A DNA stretch of 64,000 nucleotides from Aldehydirespirator sp965205155 (GTDB lineage Bacteria; Actinomycetota; Acidimicrobiia; Acidimicrobiales; Aldehydirespiratoraceae), in the NCBI GenBank assembly GCA_965205155.1, contig OZ242033.1, forward strand, positions 2,976,001 to 3,040,000. The letters run 5' to 3'. Numbering within the stretch: position 1 is the first letter of the stretch; every line of letters begins with the position of its first letter. The position numbers were made by a program, and so were the translations under genes. The notes below the pieces were generated by a model. That model was not told the DNA's origin. It searched no databases and was given only the letters and a program-made list of their open reading frames with translations. Below are positions 15,420 through 24,915 of this stretch, in pieces.

Positions 15420-15806
15420 ATGGACATCGTGGCCGCCTTGTTCATCGACGACATCCAGCTCCGCCAGGTGCCGGGACCCTCCACCCGCATCGACCTGACC
15501 GGCGTGCAGTTCTCGGCGGTCGCCCCCACCGAGTTGCCGCTGGTGTGGGCCCCCCACCTGGTGGTGATCGTTCGCTGCGCGCCCGGCGAGCCCGGTGTAG
15601 GGGCTCTCGAGGTCGCCTATTTCCGGGACGAGGAGCGGATAGCCCGCAACGTGCAGCCGCTGCAGGTGGAGCCGGGGAAGTTCAACTACCGGCTGGTCCG
15701 GGCCGAGCTCGAGTTCACCGACTACGGCACGGTCGAGGCCCGGGCCCGCATCGATGCCGGACCGGTGACCGTGGTCCCCTACACCCTGCTGCCTCCCCCG
15801 GGCTAG
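15420..15806 (+). CDS. Conserved hypothetical protein
   Basis: The 128-residue protein starts MDIVAALFIDDIQLRQVPG, with AAAGGAG eight to ten bases before the ATG. It is rich in predicted beta strands (FSAVAPTELPLVWAPHLVVI, FNYRLVRAELEFTDYGTVEA) with no membrane segment or cysteine cluster; the fold may be a single beta sandwich. I do not recognise a family. It sits 78 bases before transketolase on the same strand and marks the return from the accessory island to core genes. Confidence 0.7.
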   Translation: MDIVAALFIDDIQLRQVPGPSTRIDLTGVQFSAVAPTELPLVWAPHLVVIVRCAPGEPGVGALEVAYFRDEERIARNVQPLQVEPGKFNYRLVRAELEFTDYGTVEARARIDAGPVTVVPYTLLPPPG

Positions 15807-15884
15807 AGCGTCCTCCCCCTTCGAGTCCGTGGCAATGGATATGGTGGGCCGGGCGTGCGCGGAGTGCGAGCGGTTGGAGGGCCG

Positions 15885-17858
15885 GTGACTTCCATCGAGA
15901 GGCTCGGAATCAACGTCATCAAGGCGCTGGCCATGGACGCGCCCCACGCGGCGCGCTCGGGCCACCAGGGCACCGCCATGGCTCTGGCCCCGCTGGCCCA
16001 TGTGCTGTGGACCCGGATCATGCGCTACGACGCCGACCGGCCGGATTGGCCCGACCGGGACCGGTTCGTGCTCTCGGCCGGCCACGCCTCGATCCTGCAG
16101 TACGCCATGCTCTATCTGACGGGACACGGCCTCACCCTCGAGGACCTGCGGAACTTCCGGCAGTGGGGCTCGCCCACGCCCGGGCATCCCGAGGTGGGCT
16201 GCACCCCGGGGATCGAGGTGACGACCGGCCCGCTCGGGCAGGGCATCGCCAACGCGGTGGGCATGGCCGTCGCCGAGAGCCAGATGCGAACCCGCTTCGG
16301 CGCAGATGTCTGCGACCACCGCATCTTCGTGATCGCCGGCGACGGCGACCTGTCCGAGGGAGTCAGCCACGAGGCGGCCTCCCTGGCGGGACACCTGGGC
16401 CTGGGCCGGCTGGTGGTGGTCTACGACGACAACGAGGTCACCATCGACGGCGGCACCGACCTCGCCCTCTCCGACAATGCCGCGCAGCGATTCCGCGCCT
16501 ACGGCTGGCATGTCGTCGAACTCGGCGAGGCGGCCGAGGACCTCGACGGGCTGGAGGCCGGGCTCCACGACGCGGCCGCCGTCGAGGACCGTCCGTCGTT
16601 GGTGATCCTGCGTTCCGTGATCGCCCATCCCGCGCCCCAGGCGTCGGGAACGCCGGCCGCACACGGCTACGCCATCTTCGACGAGGAGATCGCGGCCACC
16701 AAGGACTTGATGGGACTGCCCGCCGCGGAGACGTTCCATGTGCCTCCCGAGGTGCTCGACTACTACCGCCGGTCCGGGACCGCGGGCCAGGATGAGCGCT
16801 TCGCCTGGGAGGCCCGGGCCGCCGCCTTCGACGGCGATCGCAGCGGCCTGGAGGCGTGTCTGGCCGCGACCGGCCGTGCCGGGTGGGAGGACTCGCTGCC
16901 GTCATTCCAGCCGGGCCAGTCGGTCGCCACCCGCAAAGCCTCCAGCGCCACCCTGCAGGCCCTGCTGCCGGTGGTGCCGGGACTCACCGGCGGCGGCGCC
17001 GACCTGACCGGCAACACCGGAACCGCCATCGCCGATGGCGGGGTGTTCTCGGCCGGCGGGCCGGGCGGCCGCCAGATCTACTTCGGCGTGCGCGAGCACG
17101 CCATGGGGGCCATCGCCAACGGCATGGCCCTGCACGGCGGCGCCATACCGGTAGTGGGCACGTTCCTGGTGTTCGCCGACTACATGCGACCCGCGGTGCG
17201 CCTCGCCGCGCTGTCGGAGGCCAAGGTCGTCTTCGTGTGGAGCCACGACTCGGTGGGCGTGGGTGAAGACGGCCCCACCCATCAGCCGGTGGAGCACCTG
17301 GCCTCCCTGAGAGCCATCCCGAACCTCCGGGTGATCAGGCCCGCCGACGCCACTGAGACGGTGGGGGCATGGCGGGTCGCGGTGGAGTCCGAGGGGCCGA
17401 CCGCGTTGATCCTCACCCGCCAGGGCGTGCCCGTGCTCGAGGGCACCCGGGAGGACGCGGTGGCGGCCGGGGGCTACCCGCTGCGGGAGCCCGAAGAGCC
17501 CAGCCTGACGCTGGTGGGAACGGGCAGCGAGGTGGCGGTGTGCTGCGACGCCGCCGAGGTCCTCGCCGCCGAGGGCATCGCCGCCCGCGTGGTGTCGCTG
17601 CCGTCATGGGAGATGTTCGCCGAGCAGCCCTACTCCGAGCAGGTCCGGGTCCTGCGGCCCGACCTTCCGTCCCTGGCGGTCGAGGCGGGCAGCACGATGG
17701 GATGGAGCCGGTGGACCGACGAAGCCCTCGGCATCGACCGCTTCGGCGCCTCGGCACCCGGCGGGGTCGTGATGGAGAGACTCGGGATCTCCGCCTCCAA
17801 TGTGGCCGGCAGGGCCCGGGCCCTGCTGGCCGGCGCGCGGCCGAGGGCCGCGCTGTGA
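15885..17858 (+). CDS. tkt: Transketolase
   Basis: I start at the GTG at 15885 (ribosome site TTGGAGGG), giving 657 residues, the usual length. The thiamine diphosphate motif GDGDLSEGVSHEAASLAGHL lies in the N-terminal domain. The middle pyrimidine-binding domain has YFGVREHAMGAIANGMALHG, and a C-terminal domain follows. It moves two-carbon units between sugar phosphates in the pentose phosphate pathway. Transaldolase follows and rpe lies at 53.3 kb, so the window holds much of the non-oxidative branch. A dispersed repeat begins six bases after its stop. Confidence 0.95.
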   Translation: MTSIERLGINVIKALAMDAPHAARSGHQGTAMALAPLAHVLWTRIMRYDADRPDWPDRDRFVLSAGHASILQYAMLYLTGHGLTLEDLRNFRQWGSPTPGHPEVGCTPGIEVTTGPLGQGIANAVGMAVAESQMRTRFGADVCDHRIFVIAGDGDLSEGVSHEAASLAGHLGLGRLVVVYDDNEVTIDGGTDLALSDNAAQRFRAYGWHVVELGEAAEDLDGLEAGLHDAAAVEDRPSLVILRSVIAHPAPQASGTPAAHGYAIFDEEIAATKDLMGLPAAETFHVPPEVLDYYRRSGTAGQDERFAWEARAAAFDGDRSGLEACLAATGRAGWEDSLPSFQPGQSVATRKASSATLQALLPVVPGLTGGGADLTGNTGTAIADGGVFSAGGPGGRQIYFGVREHAMGAIANGMALHGGAIPVVGTFLVFADYMRPAVRLAALSEAKVVFVWSHDSVGVGEDGPTHQPVEHLASLRAIPNLRVIRPADATETVGAWRVAVESEGPTALILTRQGVPVLEGTREDAVAAGGYPLREPEEPSLTLVGTGSEVAVCCDAAEVLAAEGIAARVVSLPSWEMFAEQPYSEQVRVLRPDLPSLAVEAGSTMGWSRWTDEALGIDRFGASAPGGVVMERLGISASNVAGRARALLAGARPRAAL

Positions 17859-17863
17859 TGTCC

Positions 17864-17962
17864 GAGGCCGAGCGGATAGGGAGCGATCCATGAGTATCTA
17901 CGCGGTAGGCCGAGCGAGGCCGTGGCCCGAGCGGCCCGTGAGCGAAGCGAACAAGAGCGGGA
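17864..17962 (+). repeat. Dispersed repeat, copy 3 (long form)
   Basis: Left module GAGGCCGAGCGG, then a spacer of about 38 bases with GGGAGCGATCC, then the core with GGCCGTGGCCCGAGC and GCGAACAAGAGCGGG. It separates tkt from transaldolase in the sense direction. It adds a spurious ATG that would lengthen transaldolase by 21 residues (MARAARERSEQERE and following). Confidence 0.92.
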
Positions 17963-17984
17963 GTCACAGCGAGACGAGGTCGAG

Positions 17985-19103
17985 ATGACCGCGACCACCA
18001 GACTGCACGAGCTCCACGACCGTTGCGGCCAGAGTCCCTGGCTGGACAACATCCGCAGGGGCTGGATAACCGGCGGCGACCTCCAGAGATGGGTCCAGGG
18101 CGGCGTCCGGGGCTTGACCTCGAACCCGTCGATATTCCAGAAGGCCATCACCGCCACCGCCGACTACGACGACGAGTTCCGGACCTCCATCGATGCCGGG
18201 CTCGACGTCGAGTCGTCCTACTGGCGCCTGGTGACTTCCGACATAGCCGCGGCGGCCGCGGTCCTGCGATCCGTCTACGACGAATCCGGCGGCGTCGACG
18301 GTTACGTGTCGGTGGAGGTCGCCCCCGACCTCGCCCGAGACTCGGAAGCCACCGCCCGGGCGGCCCGGCGCCTCCATGAGCAGCTGGCGCTTCCCAACCT
18401 CTACGTGAAGATCCCGGGAACGGCCGAGGGGCTGGCCCCCATCGCCCAGATGATCGCGGAGGGCAACAGCATCAACGTCACCTTGATCTTCAGCGTTGAG
18501 CGCTACCTGGAGGTTGCCGACGCCTACATGTCGGGTCTCGAGCAGAACTCCGGCGACCTGTCGAGTGTGTCCAGCGTGGCGTCGTTCTTCGTGTCGAGGA
18601 TCGACACCGAGGTGGACCGGCGCCTCGAAGCCATCGGGTCCGACGAAGCGCTGCAGTTGCGGGGCAAGGCGGCCATCGCCAATGCCAAGGTCGCCTACTG
18701 GCACTTCCGGAGACTCTGCTCCGAGCCGCGCTGGAAGGCGTTGGCCGGCCGCGGCGCCCGGCCCCAGCGTCTGCTCTGGGCAAGCACATCGACCAAGAAC
18801 CCGGCCTACCCGGACACGCTCTACGTCGACGAGTTGATCGGCCCGGGCACGGTGAACACGCTTCCCGACGCGACCCTGGAGGCCTTCGAGCATCACGGCA
18901 CCGTCGAGCCCACCCTCGCGTCGGGGGTCGACGAGGCCGCTGAGGTGCTCGACCGGATCGCCGCCGTGGGCGTCGACCTCGAAGCCGTCACCGCCCAACT
19001 CGAGGAAGAGGGCGTGGCCGCCTTCGCCAAGAGCTTCGACGAGCTTCTAGGGGTGCTCGGTGACAAGGCCAACGAACTCCAAGCGCTCTCCGGCCGCCGA
19101 TAA
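17985..19103 (+). CDS. tal: Transaldolase
   Basis: I choose the ATG at 17985 (MTATTRLHELHDRCGQSPW), giving 372 residues; the longer frame is translated repeat. This is the long actinobacterial transaldolase: the Schiff-base lysine is in LPNLYVKIPGT, with NPSIFQKAI near the start and LLWASTSTKNPAY near the end. It transfers dihydroxyacetone units between sugar phosphates. It is separated from tkt by the repeat, but both are on the same strand and likely co-transcribed. Its 3' end overlaps cysD by 44 bases. Confidence 0.94.
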   Translation: MTATTRLHELHDRCGQSPWLDNIRRGWITGGDLQRWVQGGVRGLTSNPSIFQKAITATADYDDEFRTSIDAGLDVESSYWRLVTSDIAAAAAVLRSVYDESGGVDGYVSVEVAPDLARDSEATARAARRLHEQLALPNLYVKIPGTAEGLAPIAQMIAEGNSINVTLIFSVERYLEVADAYMSGLEQNSGDLSSVSSVASFFVSRIDTEVDRRLEAIGSDEALQLRGKAAIANAKVAYWHFRRLCSEPRWKALAGRGARPQRLLWASTSTKNPAYPDTLYVDELIGPGTVNTLPDATLEAFEHHGTVEPTLASGVDEAAEVLDRIAAVGVDLEAVTAQLEEEGVAAFAKSFDELLGVLGDKANELQALSGRR

Positions 19104-20055
19104 TCCGCCATCCGGGCCCGCTCTGAGCGGGGCTGAGGCCGCTGCGACGGTCGATCCGGCGCGGCCACGGCTCCAGCGCCTCGAGGACGAGAGCATCCAC
19201 ATCATCCGCGAGGTCAGGGCCCAGTTCAGCAATCCGGTGATGCTCTACTCGATAGGCAAGGACAGCTCGGTGATGCTGCACCTCGCCCGCAAGGCGTTCC
19301 ATCCCGGGCCGATCCCCTTCCCGTTGCTGCACATCGACACGACCTGGAAGTTCTCGGAGATGATCGCCTTCCGGGACCGCATGGCCGACGAGATCGGTTT
19401 CGAACTGGTGGTGCACACCAACGCCGAGGGGGTCGCGGCGCGGATCAACCCGTTCGACCACACGTCGCAGCACTACACCGACGTGATGAAGACCCAGGCC
19501 CTCAAGCAGGCCCTCGACGCCGGCCGCTACGACGCGGCGTTCGGCGGGGCCCGGCGCGACGAGGAGCGCTCACGGGCCAAGGAGCGGGTCTTCAGCTTCC
19601 GGGACCGGCTGCACCGGTGGGACCCGAGGAACCAGCGACCCGAGCTGTGGAACCACTACAACGGGAGGATCTCCGAGGGCGAGAGCATCCGGGTGTTCCC
19701 GTTGAGCAACTGGACCGAGCTGGACGTGTGGCACTACATCTCGGCCAACGACATCGAGGTCGTGCCCCTGTACCTCGCCGCGCCGCGGCCGGTGGTCGAA
19801 CGGGACGGGACCCTGATCATGGTCGACGACGACCGGTTCAGGTTCGAGGCGGGCGAACTCCCCGAGGTTCGATCGGTGCGCTTCCGCACTCTGGGGTGCT
19901 ACCCCCTCACCGGGGCCATCGAATCGACCGCGGCCACCGTCTCCGAGATCGCCGCGGAGATGGCCGCAGCCACCCGGTCCGAGCGCGAGGGCCGGGTGAT
20001 CGACCACGACCGGTCGGGCTCCATGGAGGAGAAGAAGCGGGAGGGCTACTTCTGA
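19060..20055 (+). CDS. cysD: Sulfate adenylyltransferase subunit 2
   Basis: The GTG start at 19060 overlaps transaldolase; no later start keeps the conserved N-terminus. The 331-residue protein shows LEDESIHIIREV, the PP-loop SIGKDSSVMLHLARKAF and the C-terminal SMEEKKREGYF, all standard for CysD. With CysN it makes adenosine 5'-phosphosulfate from sulfate and ATP. Its stop overlaps the next start (TGATG), so translation is coupled. Confidence 0.96.
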   Translation: MTRPTNSKRSPAADNPPSGPALSGAEAAATVDPARPRLQRLEDESIHIIREVRAQFSNPVMLYSIGKDSSVMLHLARKAFHPGPIPFPLLHIDTTWKFSEMIAFRDRMADEIGFELVVHTNAEGVAARINPFDHTSQHYTDVMKTQALKQALDAGRYDAAFGGARRDEERSRAKERVFSFRDRLHRWDPRNQRPELWNHYNGRISEGESIRVFPLSNWTELDVWHYISANDIEVVPLYLAAPRPVVERDGTLIMVDDDRFRFEAGELPEVRSVRFRTLGCYPLTGAIESTAATVSEIAAEMAAATRSEREGRVIDHDRSGSMEEKKREGYF

Positions 20056-22001
20056 TGGGTCCGGCGCGACTCGACAACGATCCCGCCGGACTCCCGCGTG
20101 ATCTGCTGCGCCTGCTCACGTGCGGCTCGGTCGACGACGGCAAGTCGACGCTGATCGGCCGGCTCCTGCACGACTCGGACCTCCTCTACGACGACCACCT
20201 GGCCGCCGTTCGCAAGGACTCGGCCACCGCGGGCCACGCCGGAGGACAGGTCGATCTGGCCCTGCTGGCCGACGGACTGATAGCCGAGCGGGAGCAGGGA
20301 ATCACGATCGACGTCGCCCACCTGTACTTCTCGACCCCCCGGCGGAGCTTCATCATCGCCGATGCGCCCGGCCACGAGCAGTACACCCGCAACATGGTGA
20401 CGGGCGCTTCGGTTGCCGACCACGCCGTGATCCTCGTCGACGCGGCCAGGGGGGTGACCACCCAGACCAGGCGGCACAGCTCGATCGTGAGCCTGATGGG
20501 CATCACCTCGGTGGTCGTGGCCGTCAACAAGATGGACCTCGTCGGCTACGCCGAGGACCGGTTCGCCGCGATCGCGGCCGAGGCCTCCGATCTGGCCGCC
20601 GCGCTCGGACTGCACACGCCGGCGTGCATCCCCATGTCCGCCCTGCACGGCGACTGCGTCGTCAACCGGGGCGCAAGCATGCCCTGGTACGACGGGCCGT
20701 GTCTCATGGAACACCTGGAGCAGGTGGACACCGCCGGGACCGCCCTGCACGCCGGCGCGCTCCCAGGCCCGAGGCTCCGGCTGCCGGTCCAGCTCGTCAT
20801 CCGGCCCGACCACCGGTTCCGCGGCTTCTCGGGAACCATCTGCGAAGGGAAGTTGCGGACCGGTGACGAGGTGCTGGTAGAGCCCTCGGGGCTCACCACC
20901 ACGATCAACCGGATCATCACCTTCGACGGCGATCTCGACGAGGCCGGCACGGGCCGGGCCGTCACCGTCACCACTGCCGACGAGATCGACATCGGCCGGG
21001 GCGACGTGCTCGTCGACCCCGCCCACCGGTTGCAGCGCGGATCAGAACTGGCGGCCACCCTGGTGTGGATGTCGGAGACGGACGGGGTGACGGGCCGCGA
21101 GTACCTGCTGCAACAGGCGGGGAGGATCTCGACCTGCAGGGTGTCCGAAGTGATCGGCCGTCTCGACGTCGACACCCTGCAGTCTGGTCCGGCCGCCGTT
21201 CTGAAGCTCAACGACATAGCCGGCGTGAGGATCCGGACGGAGTCCGAGCTCGCCTTCGACCTCTACGAGCAGAACCGGATCACGGGCTCGTTCATCCTCG
21301 TCGACCGGTCCGACAACGCCACCGTGGCCGCGGGCATGGTCTCCGGTACCGGCCCGCTCGAAGCCTGGGACGCGGTGCCCGGGCCCACGCTCGAGCGCCA
21401 GCGAAGCTCGGTGAGCGTCGCTGAGCGAGCCGAGCGGCTCGGCCAGCTCCCGGTCACCGTTCTGGTGACCGGGCTCACCGGGGCCGGGAAGTCGACGATC
21501 GCAACCGCGCTCGAGCGGGAGCTGTTCGACCGGGGGCGGACCACGGTGAGGCTCGACGGCGAGAACATGCGCCTGGGAGTGAGCAAGGACCTGGGCTTCT
21601 CCAGCCGGGACCGCTCCGAGAACGTGCGCCGCGCCGCCGAACTGGCCCGGCTGGTGAACGACCAGGGTCTCATCGCCATAGCCGCGCTGGTCGCGCCCAA
21701 TGCCGCGGTGAGGACACGGGCCCGGCGCCTCGTCGGTGCCGAGCGCTTCGTGGAGGTGTTCCTCGACCCGCCCCTGAAGGTCTGCCGCTCCCGCGACCGG
21801 GCCGGGCTCTACGAGGCGGCCGACCGGGGCGACATCCGGTACTTCCCCGGCGTGTCCGCTCCCTACGACAAGCCCGACGACGCCGATTTGGTGCTCGACA
21901 CCTCCCGGCTCGACGTGGACGCGTGCGTGCATGCCATCACGGCCTGGCTCCAGTCCCGCGGCTTCATCCCGGCCGCCGGCGGGCGCGACCGTGACGACTG
22001 A
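20055..22001 (+). CDS. cysNC: CysN-CysC fusion: sulfate adenylyltransferase GTPase subunit and APS kinase
   Basis: Starting at the ATG at 20055, the 648-residue protein has an EF-Tu-like GTPase domain with GSVDDGKST, DAPGHEQYTRNM and NKMDL. A beta-barrel middle follows, then a second nucleotide domain from about residue 455 with Walker A GLTGAGKST, the APS kinase. The first part powers adenosine 5'-phosphosulfate synthesis by GTP hydrolysis; the second phosphorylates it to PAPS. The frame upstream of 20055 runs antiparallel in meaning to cysD and is not real. Confidence 0.95.
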   Translation: MGPARLDNDPAGLPRDLLRLLTCGSVDDGKSTLIGRLLHDSDLLYDDHLAAVRKDSATAGHAGGQVDLALLADGLIAEREQGITIDVAHLYFSTPRRSFIIADAPGHEQYTRNMVTGASVADHAVILVDAARGVTTQTRRHSSIVSLMGITSVVVAVNKMDLVGYAEDRFAAIAAEASDLAAALGLHTPACIPMSALHGDCVVNRGASMPWYDGPCLMEHLEQVDTAGTALHAGALPGPRLRLPVQLVIRPDHRFRGFSGTICEGKLRTGDEVLVEPSGLTTTINRIITFDGDLDEAGTGRAVTVTTADEIDIGRGDVLVDPAHRLQRGSELAATLVWMSETDGVTGREYLLQQAGRISTCRVSEVIGRLDVDTLQSGPAAVLKLNDIAGVRIRTESELAFDLYEQNRITGSFILVDRSDNATVAAGMVSGTGPLEAWDAVPGPTLERQRSSVSVAERAERLGQLPVTVLVTGLTGAGKSTIATALERELFDRGRTTVRLDGENMRLGVSKDLGFSSRDRSENVRRAAELARLVNDQGLIAIAALVAPNAAVRTRARRLVGAERFVEVFLDPPLKVCRSRDRAGLYEAADRGDIRYFPGVSAPYDKPDDADLVLDTSRLDVDACVHAITAWLQSRGFIPAAGGRDRDD

Positions 22002-22620
22002 TCCCGGACCGCGACCTCCGCAGGAGGCCGACGTCGTGTGGAGCCCGCCCCAGGTGACCGCGGGCGCCCGTGCCGCCCTGCTGGGCCACGGCTCGGTGAC
22101 GGTGTGGTTCACCGGACTGCCGGGGTCGGGCAAGTCCACGCTGGCCCGATCGGTGGAGGCTCGGTTGGCCTCACAGGGGGTGCTGGCCTACGTCCTCGAC
22201 GGCGACAACCTCAGGCTCGGACTCAACTCGGACCTGGGATTCTCCCCCGAGGACCGGACCGAGAACATCCGCAGGGCGGGCGAGGTGAGCGCGCTCCTTC
22301 AGGACGCGGGGGTGGTGGTCCTGGCTGCGTTCATATCGCCCTACCGCCGGGACCGTGACCGGGTGCGCAGCCTGCATCCCGAAGGAGCCTTCGTGGAGGT
22401 GTTCGTGGACGCGCCGCTGGAGGTGTGCGAGCAGCGCGATCCCAAGGGTCTCTACGCCAGGGCCAGATCGGGGGCCATACAGGAGTTGACCGGCGTCACC
22501 GCCCCCTACGAGGCCCCGGCGGCAGCCGAGATGCGTATCGAGACCGCCTCCACGGACATCACCAGCGCGGCCGCGCTGGTCACCGGCGAGGTGTTGAGAC
22601 GCATCCGGCCGCCGGGCTAG
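21991..22620 (+). CDS. cysC: Stand-alone adenylyl-sulfate kinase
   Basis: The GTG at 21991 overlaps the end of the fusion gene by 11 bases and gives 209 residues. Walker A is GLPGSGKST; DGDNLRLGLNSDLGF and FISPYRRDRDRVR are the APS kinase signatures. It duplicates the activity of the C-terminal half of the preceding protein but is clearly diverged from it. Two PAPS-forming domains in one operon suggest a high demand for PAPS or a regulatory split. No PAPS reductase, sulfite reductase or sulfotransferase is in the window. Confidence 0.93.
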   Translation: MTTDPGPRPPQEADVVWSPPQVTAGARAALLGHGSVTVWFTGLPGSGKSTLARSVEARLASQGVLAYVLDGDNLRLGLNSDLGFSPEDRTENIRRAGEVSALLQDAGVVVLAAFISPYRRDRDRVRSLHPEGAFVEVFVDAPLEVCEQRDPKGLYARARSGAIQELTGVTAPYEAPAAAEMRIETASTDITSAAALVTGEVLRRIRPPG

Positions 22621-22695
22621 GGAACGCCGGGCACCGCCCGCCGGCAATGGCAGGTGAAGGGTCCGCGTCGCGGTGGCCGCGCGCTAACCTCCGAC

Positions 22696-22899
22696 TCACG
22701 CGGGCGGTGACAGATCGGACCGAAGGAGATGCGCGGCCTTCTCGACGGCTCGCCGGGCCCGAGCGAGGCGCTTCTCCTCTTCCGATGCCTTCGTTGCCCG
22801 AGCCTCGACCGAATCCCGCAAGCTCTCAAATGCCAGATCCGCGAGTTCGTCGGCAATGGCCGAGAGCCGCTCTGAAATATCATGACGCTTATCAACCAT
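22696..22899 (-). CDS. Small coiled-coil protein
   Basis: The 67-residue product starts MVDKRHDISERLSAIADELA; an ATG four codons earlier (22911) is also possible. It is almost entirely helical with heptad-like spacing (VEARATKASEEEKRLARARR). No family is recognised. It is convergent with cysC and divergent from the chloride channel gene, 28 bases apart. The opposite-strand frame has Arg/Ser-rich shadow composition. Confidence 0.5.
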   Translation of the reverse strand: MVDKRHDISERLSAIADELADLAFESLRDSVEARATKASEEEKRLARARRAVEKAAHLLRSDLSPPA

Positions 22900-22927
22900 G
22901 CCTGACACCATAGCGACGAGATAGGGC

Positions 22928-24616
22928 ATGCGACCGCTGACCAGGACCCTGCGCCAGGCCCGCAACCCGCGCCTGCTGGCCGCGTCGGCAGCCACCGGCG
23001 TGATCGTGGCGCTGGTGGTGGCCGCCTTCGAGACGCTGGCGCTCCACATCGTGCTGGAGCGGGTCCTGGAGCAGCACCTGGCCGTGCTGGCGCTGGCCCC
23101 CGTGCTCGGCATCGCAGCCTCCAAGCTGGTGCTGCGCACCGTGGGCGGCGGCACGTCGGGCTCCACCTCCGACGAGTACGTCCGGGCGTTCCATGAGCGC
23201 CATCCCACCATCGGCTTCCGGTTCCTGCCCGCCAAGCTGCTGGCCGGGGTGGCCACCATCGGCTCCGGTGGCGCGGTGGGCCTCGAGGGCCCGTCGCTCT
23301 ACGCGGGCTCCTCGATCGGTCTGTTCGTCCACGAGCGCCTGGGCCGTTTCTTCCGGCGCGACGAGGCCCGCCTGCTGCTCACCGCGGGGGCTGCGGCCGG
23401 AGTGGCCGCGGTGTTCAAGACCCCGGCCACCGGAGTCATCTTCGCCCTCGAGGCCCCCTACCGCGACGACGTGACCCCCCAGGCTCTGCTCCCCTCGTTG
23501 ATCGCGTCGGCCGCGAGCTACGTCACCTTCGTGTTCCTGGTCGGCAGCACTCCCGTCGTCCCGTTCCTCGGGGAGGGTCCCGTCGATGCCAACGGCGCCG
23601 CCGCGATGCTGGATGTGCAGATCGGCGACCTGCTGGGAGCGCTCATCCTGGGGATCGCGGCAGGGCTGGGCGGCCGCGGCTTCGCCTGGCTGGTGCGCCG
23701 GGCCAAGCACGCCACCCACACGGTGTCATGGCCCAAGCGAGCAGTGGCGGCCGCGGTCGTCATGGCGGGTCTGGCGCTTCTGGCCGACGTCGCCTTCGGC
23801 GAGGTCCTCAGCCTCGGGCCGGGCACCAGGGCCATGGAATGGGTGGTGCAGCAGGACGCGCTGGAGCTGATCGCCCTGCTGTTCGGGATCAGGGTCGCGG
23901 CCACCCTGGCCACCGTGCTGGGCGACGGGGTCGGGGGCCTGTTCATCCCGCTGGCCACTCTCGGGGTGATCGTGGGCCAGTTCGTCGGTGTGGCCCTGGA
24001 CGCGACGTCCACGGGCCTGTACGCCACACTGGGCCTCGCCGCGTTCCTCGGCGCCGGCTATCGAGCCCCGATCGCGGCGGTGATGTTCGTGGCCGAGTCC
24101 ACCGGCGCGGCCGCATTCGTGGTGCCTGCCCTGGTGGCCGCGGCGGTGAGCCAGGTGGTGGGGGGCCCGTCCTCGGTGACCGAGTACCAGCGGTCCAAGC
24201 GGCTGGGCCATCTCGAGCAGCGCTTCACCCTGCCTCTCAGCTCGATCCTCACCACCGACGTGCTGACGGTGCCCCCCGACGCCACGGTGTCCGAGTTCGT
24301 GTACATGCACGTCCTGGGCCGGCGCGAGCGGGTGGTGCCGGTGGTGGAGAGCAGCTCCTACCTGGGGATGGCCCAGCTCTCCCAACTGTCGTCGGTGAAC
24401 CGGGACGAATGGGAGACCACATCAGTCGAGTCCATGATGGCAACGGACCTCCCCGCCGGATCGCCGTCGTGGACCGTGCGCGATGCCGTGGTGGCGATGG
24501 AAGCGGCCGACATCGAGGTTCTGGCCGTGACCGACAGCGCCGGCAACTTCATCGGTGTCGTCACCGAGGACGACGTTGTGCGGCTCGGCGAGATCCTCGA
24601 GGAAACCGAGGGCTGA
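22928..24616 (+). CDS. ClC-family chloride channel/transporter with CBS pair
   Basis: The 562-residue protein has the ClC core: GSGGAVGLEGPSLYAGSSIG carries the gating glutamate, and DGVGGLFIPLATLG is the conserved selectivity-region loop. About ten membrane helices end near residue 430. Two CBS domains follow (LTTDVLTVPPDATVSEFVYM and SMMATDLPAGSPSWTVRDAV), usually nucleotide-sensing. It moves chloride, possibly in exchange for protons, across the cell membrane. It shows no link to the sulfate genes upstream. Confidence 0.92.
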   Translation: MRPLTRTLRQARNPRLLAASAATGVIVALVVAAFETLALHIVLERVLEQHLAVLALAPVLGIAASKLVLRTVGGGTSGSTSDEYVRAFHERHPTIGFRFLPAKLLAGVATIGSGGAVGLEGPSLYAGSSIGLFVHERLGRFFRRDEARLLLTAGAAAGVAAVFKTPATGVIFALEAPYRDDVTPQALLPSLIASAASYVTFVFLVGSTPVVPFLGEGPVDANGAAAMLDVQIGDLLGALILGIAAGLGGRGFAWLVRRAKHATHTVSWPKRAVAAAVVMAGLALLADVAFGEVLSLGPGTRAMEWVVQQDALELIALLFGIRVAATLATVLGDGVGGLFIPLATLGVIVGQFVGVALDATSTGLYATLGLAAFLGAGYRAPIAAVMFVAESTGAAAFVVPALVAAAVSQVVGGPSSVTEYQRSKRLGHLEQRFTLPLSSILTTDVLTVPPDATVSEFVYMHVLGRRERVVPVVESSSYLGMAQLSQLSSVNRDEWETTSVESMMATDLPAGSPSWTVRDAVVAMEAADIEVLAVTDSAGNFIGVVTEDDVVRLGEILEETEG

Positions 24617-24634
24617 CCGGCTGGTACCTGAAGA

Positions 24635-24826
24635 TCAGTCGTCGTCGCCGGAGAACTCCGCCTCGGCCAGCTCCTCGTCGGCGAACTCCTCCGCCCAGGA
24701 CGCGTGCTCGGGCTTCACGTAGTCGTCTGGTTCGTTGAAGGATTCGATCAGCCCTTGGAGATCGTCTGCCTGCGAGCGCTTGAACTTGCGGGCTTCCTCA
24801 TACCTTCGGTGTCGCCCCTTTTTCAC
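24635..24826 (-). CDS. Small charged protein, resembling DUF3073-type
   Basis: The 63-residue protein has a very basic start (MKKGRHRRYEEARKFKRSQ), a central PDDYVKPEHASW and an acidic end (FADEELAEAEFSGDDD). The polarity is like that of the small actinobacterial DUF3073 proteins, but the match is from layout only. It is convergent with the chloride channel gene, with an 18-base gap, and 90 bases from rnd. Confidence 0.55.
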   Translation of the reverse strand: MKKGRHRRYEEARKFKRSQADDLQGLIESFNEPDDYVKPEHASWAEEFADEELAEAEFSGDDD

Positions 24827-24915
24827 GGCCCAACTCCCGGTTTTGACGGATTCGCAGAGCCTTCATTGTACCGGCTGGGCACGCCTGGACCACCATAATC
24901 GGCCACCAGCGACGC

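Noticed and set aside
17922..17984. A transaldolase N-terminus extended by 21 residues
   Set aside because: The extension is pure repeat sequence; a good ATG with a homologous N-terminus follows at 17985.
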